Below, piece by piece: positions 1-10,539 of a stretch of 64,000 bases of DNA (its first letter is position 1; the number at the start of each line of letters is the position of its first letter). Made by a program: the position numbers and the translations under genes. The DNA is from Cristatella mucedo. Its lineage: Eukaryota; Bryozoa; Phylactolaemata; Cristatellidae. The notes under the pieces are model-generated. The model was given only the letters and a program-made list of their open reading frames with translations, had not been told where the DNA came from and ran no database searches. Location: assembly GCA_009760855.2 (NCBI GenBank), contig WPIO01000032.1:3109001-3173000 (forward strand), given 5' to 3'.

Positions 1-418
1 AGTGTAACCTCGTACAAACCTTAAATCCTTTGGAAACCGTGCATTTAGCTCGTATGCTCCCAAAGCCTGGAACTCCCTCCCGACCTGCGTCAGAACATCC
101 CATGACCTGACTACATTTAAAAGAAACTTAAAAACATACCTATTTAGGACAGCATTTAGTGGGTCCCTGTGATTCGTCCTTGATGTGCTTATGCGTGCTG
201 ACACTGTGCATGCTGCCACCAACCACATTTGTATGCTGACCCTGTGCATGTCACCTCTAACCATATAATTCATTTTGTTTGTTTTTCAAGCATGATTTTA
301 CTTACTATTCCATTGCATATCACTTTGCAGCAAATGTAAAGCGCCTAGAAAGAGATTAAGTTCTCTGAGGGTGCTTTATCAAGTGCAATATTATGATTAT
401 TATTATTATTATTGTAAT
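1..418 (+). mobile_element. L2-A LINE, 3' end (truncated by window start)
   Basis: Last part of the L2-A reverse transcriptase C-terminus plus the 3' UTR. From position 11 the frame stays open to a TGA at about 170 and reads as the conserved LINE C-terminal segment (motif SYAPKAWNSLP, then TTFKRNLKTYLF). The 3' UTR carries the family signature (GCGCCT at 341-346, AGAGATTAAGTTCTCT at 351-366) and ends in a TTA-rich tail at about 393-415. In this segment the reading frame is better kept than in the three longer copies. The element presumably continues to the left of the window. Confidence 0.85.
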
Positions 419-419
419 C

Positions 420-600
420 GGCGCAGAAGTGCAACCATATATTGCGCTTGGCGATCACATCGGAAAGAGGGAGAGTATAAACTGTGAAAGGACGGAGACC
501 GAGCACAGAGCACTGTACTACTTTCCATACAGCCCTTGTTTAGTGCCTAGAGACAAACTTACTTCTCTGAAGGTGCTTTACAAACTTGTTATTATTAGAA
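420..600. mobile_element. Mosaic of two short L2-A fragments
   Basis: Positions 420-518 are a reverse-strand piece of the L2-A reverse transcriptase: the complement reads through the VLFTVYTLPL region just before the catalytic YADD box. Positions 528-600 are a forward-strand copy of the 3' UTR tail (GCCTAGAGACAAACTTAC... followed by TTATTATTA). Both abut the tail of the preceding element, so this is a nest of small insertions or rearranged pieces. Confidence 0.6.
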
Positions 601-1784
601 ATACTGCAGAATTGGCCAAGAAACTTCTGAAGTCAAAATTATTGGGAAATTACAGACTCTGTAAAACTTTATTAGCTATTCATCTTGACTTGAAGCGGAT
701 GGTTGTCAACGAACCTTTATCAACGCACGTTTAGCAAACAAGGATTTAAAGCATAACTTTTAGAAATAGCCAAACTGTGGGCAGACCAAAGTGAAAAGCA
801 GATTTCATTTCAGTGGCTATAGAGAGTTAGAGTATAGCCACAATTTGTCAGGAAATTGAATAATTAAAACTTCAATACTGAGATCCATTCGCTGAATACG
901 CGGGCAGTATTTACGAGTGACTATCGTGCACACAAACAATAGTTGGTCAGTAGACATGAAGATTATATTTTCTAAAACATACAGGATGCATAGGCAAAGG
1001 CTAAAAACTAGGTGTACATCTTTCTCTCACTTTTAAGCTTTCTTTACATTGAAATTTACCTTGAAATTTAGATAGTAATGACATTAAATCCAACTGCAGC
1101 CAATCTTGCCCAACAGTTTTCACTCCAGTGTACAGTCATCAATGTTGTGATACAATGATGTGAGTCTCTCCTTTTGAGTTGAGGATAGGACACAATCCGC
1201 CATCTAATGCGACAGATGGCAATCCCATCAGTAAAGCTTAGCTCAGGTTTAAGAGCATGTTCGATTCCATATTTTGAGTATGCTGAAGAACGTACCAGGT
1301 CGAAAATAAACTGACTCAGTAGTGTTGAACAGACATTGGTGCATTTTCCACTCGGCTTATTAGCAAATACTACTTTGATGGAAGTCATGCTGCCCTAGAT
1401 ATGCTGGCTTAGATAAACTACTCGTGAAATAATTATATTGAATATTGGCCCGACTGTCAGTTAATTTTAGCAAATAATTCCAGTAAAATGTATCGCTATT
1501 CAATTAAAGATGCTAAATGTCCCTCGGTTGAGACTAAATTACTATCCCTCCATCGAGATTGACTACAAAGCTTTGGGTCAACGTAACGCAAACACATTTT
1601 TCTTGGGCATACACGCACAATCACGTCTCACAATCACGATCTTTCTTGTAATGTGCGTCATCCTATTAAGCAGATACAAATTCATCCTGTGATTGTTAGC
1701 TTTCGCATCTTTCATATAGATCGAAGCCTTCCATTTCTCTGAAGGTTAACTGAACGTAGTATAATCGTACTCCTGGGGTTGCTT
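601..1784. other. No recognisable gene
   Basis: AT-rich unique-looking DNA. The longest open frame (1068-1388, reverse, 106 codons) has no motif I recognise and no supporting splice or promoter signals. I see nothing else here. Confidence 0.5.
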
Positions 1785-1945
1785 GCCCCTCGGTCTTACC
1801 CCAGGGGTAAGGTGCTTGCTCTTCACAAGCCAGGTCGTGGGTTCGAGTTCTGCAGCAGGCAATCATGTATTGCCCACTGCAATCCGTGATGACAGCCGCT
1901 GAGGATTTTCTGCGATAGGTAATTGAGGCTGTTGAATTAAGAGCC
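1785..1945 (+). mobile_element. SINE-B copy 1 (tRNA-derived, diverged)
   Basis: tRNA-like head with an A-box-like stretch (GGGGTAAGGTGCTTGCTC) and a B box (GGGTTCGAGTTC at about 1839-1850). The SINE-B body follows (TATTGCCCACTGCAA, then a diverged GATAGCCG region), and it ends near GAGGCTGTTGAATTA. It matches the copies at 25895, 30200 and 51860. The 5' boundary is uncertain. Confidence 0.6.
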
Positions 1946-2249
1946 AAACTTTGGCTTCACTATTACCAATCTCTTCACTGACCTCAGCTCCCCCACTAAC
2001 CGACTCTGAGCATGCGATGTTTTACGTACAGGATTCTCATCTGACCTAAGCACTCACTATTCCTGAAAAGAGCCAGCACCCTGCATCCTGCAAGCACAGG
2101 ATAACCGTGACATGTTTAGTGGTGACTATGTGACTCAGCGATGTGCCTGGTCACGGAAGTAGTGGCTTTATGAAGCAGCCGCCGAAAGCCAAAGAACAGA
2201 GATGGTTCAGGAAATAGTCGGGTTAGGCGGCTCACCAGGAACGCACAGA
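1946..2249. other. No recognisable gene
   Basis: About 300 bases with no repeat or coding signal that I can name. Confidence 0.4.
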
Positions 2250-2935
2250 TAGATGCTGGATTGCTTAAAATACTACTGCTTTTTGTTCCATCTAGGCTGG
2301 AATACTGCGATTACATTTTGGCTGGCCTGACCAAAAAAACTTGTAGGCCACTGCAGCTGGTGATGAATGTGGCTTCAAGGCTAGTCAACAAATTCCACAA
2401 GTTCAGTCACGTGTCCTATGCAGATGGAGCTGGGATGGCTCTCTGTTTGTCAGGGCATGCAGAATAAAGTTCGTACTCCGACCCATCACCAAGGCTTGCC
2501 TCTTGCGTGCCTAACTGAAATGCAACACAAGTTTCAGCCTTCTAGTGCCCCCAGGTCTTTGATGGACAGCTAATTAGCTGGTCAATTTCTATGCTTAAAG
2601 ACGATTGGCAACAGAAGCGTTTTCTAAGCAGGTTCTAGAGTTTGGAACTCACTGCTACAACTCTTAGGCAATTAAACATATTCTCATACTGCCGGCAGCT
2701 GCACATCTATTCCAACTGCCCTCAGATACTACTTCCATGCTATTCACTTCATCGACTCTCCTACCGACTCAGCTATGCTTCTCTCTTTCCTCTGTGTCTT
2801 GAGATTAAGTCTAATAGCTACGGCACGCCTACAGAAAGGTGCTTAAACTTTGAGTTTGCTATAGAAAACCCTCCCTCGGAGCACCTACTTGGTCATTGTG
2901 GCTTTGCATTGTTAAGAGTGGTAAGTTGAATTACT
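2250..2935 (+). mobile_element. L2-B LINE, degraded 3' fragment
   Basis: The translation at 2261-2467 (SRLEYCDYILAGL, then PLQLVMNVASRLV) matches the intact L2-B open frame at 62261-63151 (SRLDYCNSLLAGL, PLQLTMNMAARLV). The match resumes at about 2780-2935 with the C-terminal segment and the sequence before the tail. Several frameshifts and stops make this a dead copy. A short ACTTTACATCAC-like remnant after 2930 may be the eroded tail. Confidence 0.7.
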
Positions 2936-3099
2936 TTACATCACTATTCGTTTTGGCAGCTCTGGCCACTATGGGGTGCACTCACAATGCATTTTATAAT
3001 TCCTTCCTTACAAAAAGAATGTATTGCAGTTAAATTTAGCTCTGATTAAGATCAAATTCATTTGTAGCAATCCGCCTCGAGTGTGATAGGCGATTGCAT

Positions 3100-3385
3100 A
3101 GTATGCATGAAAGGATACCATTGGGTTGCATTAGCTCTCAATCAAGCTGCCAATCAACTTCTAGGTGCTTTCACTTACTTTTAGGGTCTTCATTCTCTGG
3201 CTCTAATCAGTCTATCAGAACTACTTCCCACCAGGCGAAGAATCGTACAACCCACTATTCTGACTCGAGTCGTGTAGCCATACCTAGCACGAGCCTCAAA
3301 ACTGCTGGAGACCACGACTTTAGTTCGTATGCTTTCAAATCATTCTCGCCTCCTGACATAGAGCGCTCTAACGTGCATTCGTGTT
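3100..3385 (+). mobile_element. L2-A LINE, C-terminal fragment
   Basis: The translation contains SFSGSNQSIRTTSHQAKNRT and, further on, HDFSSYAFKSF, which align with the L2-A C-terminus (HQAKHRTT, AFSSYAPKAW) in the copies at 3390 and 14083. It ends abruptly where the longer copy starts, so the 3390 element probably inserted into or next to an older one. Confidence 0.55.
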
Positions 3386-3924
3386 CGTTGCAGAATTCTT
3401 CCGAAAACCGAAGTTCTTGCGAACATCGTATACGGAAATGATACAGCTAAGACCTGTTTAAAGTTATCGTGATTGTTATTCGACCGTAGTGCGTAAGAAA
3501 TTACGTGCTTATGACATCTAAACGCTTATCGCTTCGGGCTGCAGGGTCTCCCATGCCGGCGGCTGCCTTAGCTACGATGGCAGCTAGTAACCTGCTTGTT
3601 AGTTATGATCGTCAGCAGCTGCTATCGCTTCGTCATCGTAGATCAAATGCATTCCTAGATATTAATGTTGTTGCTAAGATTCATGAACTATGCATTAACA
3701 AAAGAAAAGCACCCGTAGCTGCTGCAGTGGCCGGAACAGCAAGCTCTGACGCCACTCGTTGGGCTGGAACTGGGAGCTGAGTACCCGCTCGTTTGGTATT
3801 CCTAGCATTGTCTCGAACCGCTCAGCACGCTCCCCACATGCGTCACTGTAAATCTCTCTAACTTAGTGGTCATCAGGCCTGTTGTAACTCCATCGGCCAG
3901 ACTTGCCTTTGGAATCCTCGCTCA

Positions 3925-4497
3925 ATGTGCAATAAACCTCTGGTAATAAGCGACCTCATTTCTGAAAATGGTATCGACCTGCTCGCCCTAACTGAAACCT
4001 GGCTGAAATCAATAAACTGCCCGGCAATTAAAGACGCTAATCCATCCAGTTTCTTGTTCTTTCACACCCCTGGATCAATAAAAACTGGAAGTGGAGTTGC
4101 TATTATCGTGCACTCGAAATTCAACTTCAAGCCATTTGCAGTTCCCTCGGAGCAGTCTTTTGAATCAATTGTCTTGGTCTCACCCGAAAACAAGCTACCG
4201 ATAGTGGCAGTAGTCTATCGCCCACCAGGTACCACATCCTCCTTTATCTCAGATTTTTCTGATCTCATTTCGATTCTGTGTGCAAGAAATCGATGCTTCC
4301 TCGTTATGGGGAATTTTGACATTCACTTTCATTACTTATCTGACGCCTTCAGCACTGAATTTCGTGCATTGACTGATTCATTGTCTCTCGTGGCTCATGT
4401 GCACGGCCCGTCACATCAACGGTCACACACTCGACCAAATTGTCTCTTACAACTGCACTTTGTCATCTATAACTATTACCAAATCCTGCTTATCTGA
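3925..4497 (+). pseudogene. L2-A copy 2 endonuclease domain (broken)
   Basis: 190 codons of an exonuclease-endonuclease-phosphatase type apurinic endonuclease, the enzyme that nicks the target site in L2/CR1 elements. Visible motifs are ETW at residues 24-26 (part of LTETWL), YRPP at 98-101 and GNFD at 129-132, where the family normally has GDFN. The true N-terminus lies upstream (CLWNPRSM is in frame just before the ATG). The frame is lost near base 4411 by a 2-base deletion relative to copy 4, so the last 40 or so residues are out of frame. The correct GHTLDQIVSYN segment continues in another frame from 4421. Confidence 0.8.
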
Positions 4498-4526
4498 CCG
4501 CATGCTGATCTCAATCAGTCTAAAGT

Positions 4527-6569
4527 GTGCCAGCCTCCTCCTTCTCTGAAATTACATGTGAATCACGAAACCTCAAGGCTCTTGACGTCGATGCTGTCCG
4601 TGCGACAATATCTGCTTCACCTCTGCTGCTCAGTCCTCCCTCCGATCTGTCATCATTGGTAGATAGCTGCAACACGACACTAGCTGACACGCTCGACGAC
4701 TTGGCACCTCTGATAAAGTGCGCTGTGCGCCCCCACCCAGACGGCCTATGGTTTACCACAGACATTAAACTAGCCAGGTCTACTAAACGTAAGCTTGAAA
4801 AAGAATACAAAAGATCCGGACTAACTGTCCATCAACAGGCATATGAAGACTACTGTAGGTCGTACCAATCGATCCTAGCAAAGGCCAAGTCTAGCTTCTA
4901 TAGAAACATTGTTGAATCACAGATGCACAATCCAAAAATGCTGATGTCGACAATAAACCATCTCCTCAACCGTTCCCAGATTAGCTCCTTACCAGATGAT
5001 CCTTTTGATGATCTAGCCGATCGCTTCTCTCGATTCTTTGTGCTGAAGATAGACAAGATCAGGGAATCCATCCCTGCGAGGACAACCTCCCCAGTAGAAT
5101 GCTGTTCCTCGGTTCCTGACTGCACCTCAATGTCTGCATTTAAGCAGGTCACTAGTGATCTAGTCCTAAAGTTCGTATCGCAATCAAAGAAGACAACAAG
5201 TCCTCTGGACCCTATTCCCACTGTCCTGCTCGCACGTTGCATTGATCTGCTGCTGCCATGCATAACTAACATAATTAATATGTCATTAGCCTCAGGTCAT
5301 GTCCCAGCACTTTTCAAAAAAGCTGTAGTCAGGCCTCTCCTCAAGAAAGCAACACTAGACCAAGAGAACTTGAGCAACTACCGCCCAGTCTCCCTTCTAC
5401 CATTTCTATCAAAGACACTGGAATGGGTGGTGGCAGACCAGCTAAACTCATATATCGAAACCTCACACCTTGCTAGTAAGTTCCAGTCCGGCTTTAGAGC
5501 TAATCACTCCACAGAGTTAGCATTGCTTAGGGTATACAACGACCTACTTAGGAATGCAGACATGGATAGAGTGTCTCTGCCGGTTTTGCCCGATCTTTCG
5601 GCAGCTTTTGACACCATCGATCACAAAGTTCTTCTAGAGCACCTCTCATCTCGCCTGGGCATCATTGGGACTGCTCTGCAGTGGTTTAGGTCCTATCTCA
5701 GTGGGAGACTCCAGAGTATTGACGTGAATGGACAAAGATAATCTGAAGTACCTCTGAAATATGGCGTACCTCAGCGCTCCTTGCTAGGTCCGGTTCTTTT
5801 CACGGTTTATACTCTCCCTCTTGCTGATGTAACTGCAAAGCACAATCTAGGATTTCACTTCTATGCGGAGGACACTCAGTTGTACCTTTGCTTTGATCCC
5901 TCCCAGCCTTCGAGCACCTCAAATTCTCTAAACTCACTTGCTACATGCATTGATGACATCCGCACATGGATGGCAGCAAATTTTCTAAAACTAAACGATG
6001 ACAAAGCTAGCTTACTAGGTATGGGCAAACCCAGTGTGATTCAGATATTGGAAAGGCTGACGCTCAAAATTGGCTCTGCCAGCATATCTCCTGTCAAATC
6101 ACCTCGAAATCTAGGTGTCATATTTCAAAGTGACCTCTCGTTAGACGACCATATCAGCTCCATGGTCAAATCTGCCTATTTTCAGCTTCATAATATTGCT
6201 AAAATTCGGGCTTGTTTAGATAAGGATACCACGTCTAAGTTGGTCCATGCATTCGTGACATCTCGTCTCGACTTCTGCAACTCACTGCTTACTGGCCTAC
6301 CAGCATGTGCGATCAGGCGATTGCAGCTGGTGCAAAACTTCGCAGCTAGGCTTGTCTGTCGTGAGCGTTGCAGTTTCCACATTACTCCACTTCTCGCCGA
6401 CCTGCACTGGCTACCAGTCAAGCAACGGATTGACTTCAAGGTTTTGTCGCTCACTTTTAGGTCCCTTCATTCTATGGCTCCAGCCTATCTCTCCGACATA
6501 CTCCCCCATCAGGCCAAGCATCGTACCACCAGCTTTTCGGAATCCAACAGTCTACAAAACCTAGTATAA
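4527..6569 (+). pseudogene. L2-A copy 2 reverse transcriptase (one in-frame stop)
   Basis: One reading frame of about 680 codons interrupted only by TAA at 5739-5741; copy 4 has serine (TCA) there. Reverse transcriptase landmarks in order: NYRPVSLLPFLSKTLEWVV, FQSGFRANHSTELALL, LSAAFDTIDHKVLLEHL, YGVPQRS and FYAEDTQLY. The catalytic box has changed from YADD to YAED, and the usual GVPQGS glycine is arginine, so the enzyme would be inactive even without the stop. A further frameshift near 6560 separates the C-terminal RAFSSYAPKAW segment. A second 2-base deletion near 4520 sets this frame apart from the endonuclease. Confidence 0.88.
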
Positions 6570-6966
6570 ACCTCAAATCCTTTGGAGACCGTGCATTTAG
6601 TTCGTATGCTCCCAAAGCCTGGAACTCCCTCCGACTTGCGTCAGAACATCCCCTGACCTGACCACATTTAAAAGGAACTTAAAACACTTATTTAGGACAG
6701 CATTTAGTGGGTCCCTGTGATTCGTCCTTCACGTGCTTATGCGTGCTGACACTGTGCATGCTTCCACTAACCACATTTGCATGCTGACCCTGTTCATGTC
6801 ACCCCTAACCATGTTATTCATTTCGTTTGTTTTTTAAGCATGGTTTTACTTACCATTAAATTGCATTTCCCTTTGCAGCAAATGTAAAGCCGCTAGAAAG
6901 AGATTTAGTTCTCTGAGGGCACTTTATCAAGTACATTATTTTTATTATTACTATTATTATTATTAA

Positions 6967-7232
6967 ACCCTGAAATTTACTACCGATGGACGTCACAATG
7001 TCCGCTGATACGACTACATTTAAAAAGAAACTTACAAGACACTTTTTTGTGTACAGCATTTATTTGACCTATGCGATTTGTCCTTCGTGTACATATGCCT
7101 GCTTGCACTGTATGTGCTGCTTGAGGATGTTCCAACGATCACTTGGTAATGCTTTATATACAGCATCGGCATACTGCCTAGAAAGAGATTCATTTCCCCG
7201 AGGGTTTTGTATAAATGTGCTACTATTATTAT
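6967..7232 (+). mobile_element. L2-A-related 3' end, second tandem copy
   Basis: Immediately after the tail of copy 2 comes another 3' end: a coding remnant (ACTACATTTAAAAAGAAACTT), the spacer (GTCCTTCGTGTACATATGCC), a diverged tail signature (TAGAAAGAGATTCATTTCCC) and TATTATTATTATG. It is a divergent subfamily member lying head-to-tail with copy 2. Confidence 0.7.
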
Positions 7233-7639
7233 TATGCTGCAATTAAATGTTCATAATTGCACTGAGGAGTAAGCTTTGCAATGTATTGCCTTGATTGATT
7301 AGGGTGCAGATGCAGATCTATGATATATTGTCACTGGTTTCTAAAAGGCTTGCTGGCTTGTCGATGAAGTTGGAAATCGTCTGTCAGTCTGTGCTCCGTC
7401 GGTGAAGATGTGCCTATCCTGGTCTTTCTTGGTAGATATATAGTTCTTGAAGCCAATGAATTTCGAAATCTCAGGTACGAGTTGGTGATGTCCTCTTAGC
7501 TAAGTGCAAATAACGTCTTTGGAATCTATTATGTCTTTACCCCATCCTAGATACCCTTTGCCCATTTGGAGTGAACCTCTCTTTAACCCACAAACTTGAT
7601 GGTCGTTAGCTAAAGCTGGCTCGCTTCTATTGAAGCATG
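7233..7639. other. No recognisable gene
   Basis: Unique-looking sequence with no open frame of note or repeat that I can name. Confidence 0.4.
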
Positions 7640-8705
7640 GTCAAATGATAAGTTGCAACATGCTAAATGTCAACAAGTATAACATGGTTAGAGGCGACAT
7701 GCTTGATCTCGAGATGTAAAATATGGTTAGAGGCAGCAAGCAGTGTCCACACGTATGAGCACACAAAGAACGAATTACAAGGGCCTCTAAATGCTGTGAT
7801 AAACTGGTGCGTTTTATGCTTCTTTCGAAATGTCGTCAAAACGAGAGATGTCATGACGTCAGTCGTTAATGAGCTCCAGGCTTTGGGAGCATACGACATA
7901 AAGGCATGGCGTCCAAAGCATTAGAGGTTCCTATAAAGTAAAACTAAACGATTTGAGTCAGAAGAGCTGATTTTACGATGTCAAGCCTGATGGGAGTTGC
8001 TCGTGTAGGTGGGCTAAATCCAGTGACTAAAGAAACCTAAAAGTGAGCACCAGAACCTTGAAGTCGAGATGCTGCTTTATTGAGAGCCAGCAAAAGAAGG
8101 CGAAAAAGAGGTGTGATGTGGCAACTGCAACGCTCATGAGAGACAAACCTAGCTGCATGTTCTGCCCCAACTGTAAGCGCTGGATTGCACATGTCAGTAG
8201 ACCAGCAAGCAGTTAGTTACATAAGTCAAAACGGGATTTCAAACATGTATGGACTAGTTTGAAAATATAATTCCTATCTAAGTAAGCCTAAATTTAAGCG
8301 ATTCTACATATCTTAAAGTAAACTGATAGACTGGGGAGCTGATGAGGTTATCTAGTCAGAGGTCACTTCGGAACTGGACACTAGATTTCGTGCAGATGCC
8401 GCTGGAGTAGTGCTGGCCGAGCCAATGTTGAGTGGTGAGAATCCCAATTTCTTAGTTACACTTGGTTTGTCAAATATTAGTAAATTAATTTTATCCTCAT
8501 TCAATTTGTGAGAGTTTGCTTTAGTTTCACCAGCGTGCAGATTTCAGCCATTTCTTCAGCAAGAGAGCTGAGAGATTCGACATGCCTGGAGGCTGGGAAG
8601 GATAAAAGCACTCGTACAACTGAGTATCACCTTCACAGAAGTGAAAACCTAGATTTTGTATGGAGATCGCATCGGCAAGAGGGAGAGTATAAACTGTGAA
8701 AAGAA
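7640..8705 (-). mobile_element. L2-A LINE, reverse-strand 3' half
   Basis: Read on the reverse strand, this runs from the TVYTLPLADA / LGFHF region of the reverse transcriptase (8640-8705) through the thumb and C-terminal segments (complement of GAGCTCCAGGCTTTGGGAGC at about 7869-7888) to the start of the 3' UTR. Frames are broken throughout. The end of the UTR with its tail signature is missing. Confidence 0.75.
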
Positions 8706-8867
8706 GCAGACTAAGAGCAGAACCCCGAAGTAACTGTACTTAAGTCATTCCTTTGATGACCTTTTTCTGTTCACATCAATACTCGGGAATTTTTCAATGA
8801 GATTGAATCCAAACCATTGTAGTGAAAGACCAGCGATGCCTTAGCACAGACCTGACAAATTAATGCA

Positions 8868-9640
8868 CAAAATTGGCTCTGACAGCATATCTCTTGTTGA
8901 ATGTACACAACGTCTATGTGTCCTGTTCCAAAGTGACCTTTCATGAGACGACCACATCAGCTCCACTGCCAAATCTGCCAACTTTCAGATACACAACGTT
9001 GGTAAAATTCGTGCTTGTTTAGACAGGTATACCACATCTAAATTTATCCATGCATTTGTGACGTCCTGTCTCGACTTCTGTAACTCACTGCTTGCTGTTC
9101 AAACGGACGGTGCACTCAGGGGCTTGCAGCTGATGCAAAACTGCAGCTAGGCTTGTCTGTCGTGAGCAGCACAGTAGCCACATTACACCACTTCTGGCCG
9201 ACCAGCACTGCTCCCAGTCAAGCAAAGCATTGACTTCAAAATTCTATCACTTACTTTCAGGCCCCTTCATTATTCGGTTCCAGTCCACCTTTCAATCTAC
9301 ACCCCACCAGGCTAAGCAGCGTACCACCCCCTTTGCGGAATCTAATTGTTTACCTATACCCGTAGGAACCTCAAATCCTTCGGAGACCGTGCCTTTAGTT
9401 CGTATACTCCCAAAGCCTGTAAATAAATTCCTATTGGCATCATGACATTTCTTGACATGATCACATTTAACAGGACACTAAAAAGGCATCTACTTATCAC
9501 AGCATTTAGCATATCCATGAGATTCGTCCTATGTGTGCCTATGCATGCTGACACTGTGCATGCTGCCACTAACGATTTTGCTAGCCAACCCTGTGTATGT
9601 CACCTCTAATCATGTTATGCTAGCGGCAATGATCGAGCTA
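8868..9640 (+). mobile_element. L2-A LINE, forward 3' fragment
   Basis: Starts at AAATTGGCTCTGACAGCATA (reverse transcriptase after the catalytic box) and runs through the C-terminal segment (TCGTATACTCCCAAAGCCTG) into the 3' UTR (CATGCTGACACTGTGCATGC). It ends near 9630 without a clear tail. It lies in inverted orientation to the fragment at 7640-8705, with about 160 bases between them. Confidence 0.75.
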
Positions 9641-9772
9641 CGACTAACCATTTGATTATGCTACCTTTAGAACAAATTTCTGGGAAAATACGGCCTTTAT
9701 GCCAGATAGGCCCTAGCTAGCACTCCAGTCCGACCTTAAGCCATCCCAGTGATATATAAATCAATACATTAA

Positions 9773-9943
9773 TCCTAGCTGATAAAACAGCCTCTTTTAT
9801 ATAGCGACAGAAGAGCATTCACGGCTATCACCACCGCCTGCAGCGGCGATAAAGGATCGCCCAGCGCAGGAATCGAACCCATGACATCGGTCCCGTGGTC
9901 GTGAAAGCCACCGCCTTACCTAGTGAGCCATCGCGACTCACCA
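9773..9943 (-). mobile_element. SINE-B copy 2 (reverse), inserted in repeat X
   Basis: On the reverse strand it has an A-box region (CACTAGGTAAGGCGGTGGC), a tRNA B box (the complement of GGAATCGAACCC at about 9870-9881), then GCGGTGGTGATAGCCGTGAA and GTCGCTATATAAAAGAGGCT. It is close to the copies at 30200 and 51860. AT-rich TATATA-type sequence lies on both sides and may be part of a target duplication. Confidence 0.8.
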
Positions 9944-9972
9944 ATATATATCTGGATTCACCCTAATTAATA

Positions 9973-10078
9973 ATTATAATAACAGTAAGACATTTGATAT
10001 AATACCCTGAGAGATCTCAATCTCTTTCTAGGCACTTTAAATTTGCTGCAAACGAAGCACGATTGAATGGTTAGCAAT
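9973..10078 (-). mobile_element. L2-A LINE, reverse 3' tail fragment
   Basis: Reverse complement of the L2-A end: AATAATTATAATAACA, CTGAGAGATCTCAATCTCTT, TAGGCACTTTAAATTTGCTG. It is only the last 100 or so bases of the element, a typical 5'-truncated insertion, and it sits inside repeat X. Confidence 0.7.
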
Positions 10079-10539
10079 TGAATTGTCTCAATTTTGTTCC
10101 TGTTTATTACTGCTGGTTGCAGTTCAAACTATTGCCCATATTTTTCTTAGAACTGATGTCAGGTGCTTGTATGAGCAGAAGCGAATGGCCTGGTTGGGGT
10201 GATTAATGTCTGCCCCTCGAATTGACCCTCGTACCTATGCCTCAGTTGTGGCTTTTGGTTGTTCTTCTGGTCACGCCCACTTCTGGAGGCCAGTGGAGTG
10301 GGTGCGGTTTCTTCTGGCCTAGTGTGCCCTCTTGACCTCCTGAAATGGCCTAGCAGTCCGAAACCTTAACCGACCTCTGAACTACATCGTTGCATCCAAC
10401 CTTGCACGTCTAATCGCGGGGAACTAATGCTTATCAATCTCTCTAACCAACCACTTTCCGGTAAGCTTTCAAGGGATCGTATTCAATTTCGGTGTTGGTA
10501 GCTTCTACTGCTGGCGATAGCCGTGCATTGCCCAACAAT

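Larger units (their letters stand above)
3390..6966 (+). mobile_element. L2-A LINE copy 2, near full length (non-LTR retrotransposon)
   Basis: A non-LTR element of about 3.58 kb of the L2/CR1 type. Its 5' end (GAATT...CGAAAACC...GCGAACAT) matches copy 4 at 44537, and from GTTCTTGCGAACATCG it also matches copy 3 at 14083. Order: a leader region (3505-3780, motif SYDRQQLLSLRHRR) that resembles the N-terminus of CR1/L2 ORF2; endonuclease (3925-4497); reverse transcriptase (about 4527-6560); C-terminal domain; 3' UTR with the family signature; and a TTATTA tail near 6940-6966. The copy is dead: it has frameshifts in the leader and endonuclease, one in-frame stop in the reverse transcriptase and an altered catalytic box. 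L2 elements copy themselves by target-primed reverse transcription. Confidence 0.9.
9675..10455 (-). repeat. Repeat X copy 1 (unclassified), interrupted by two insertions
   Basis: Reverse complement of the repeat at 49070-49500. Shared blocks include GGTCACGCCCAC at 10269-10280 (GTGGGCGTGACC at 49206-49217), CTTCTGGCCTAGTGTG at about 10310-10325, and on the far side GGTCGGACTGGAGT (reverse strand) near 9735. The match is broken by a reverse L2-A tail (about 9973-10078) and a reverse SINE-B (9773-9943), with a short X remnant between them at about 9945-9972. No open frame is conserved. Confidence 0.65.

Noticed and set aside
3505-3780. Separate small gene before the endonuclease
   Set aside because: SYDRQQLLSLRHRR and the following basic stretch recur in copies 3 and 4 at the same place; it is the N-terminal leader of the LINE protein.
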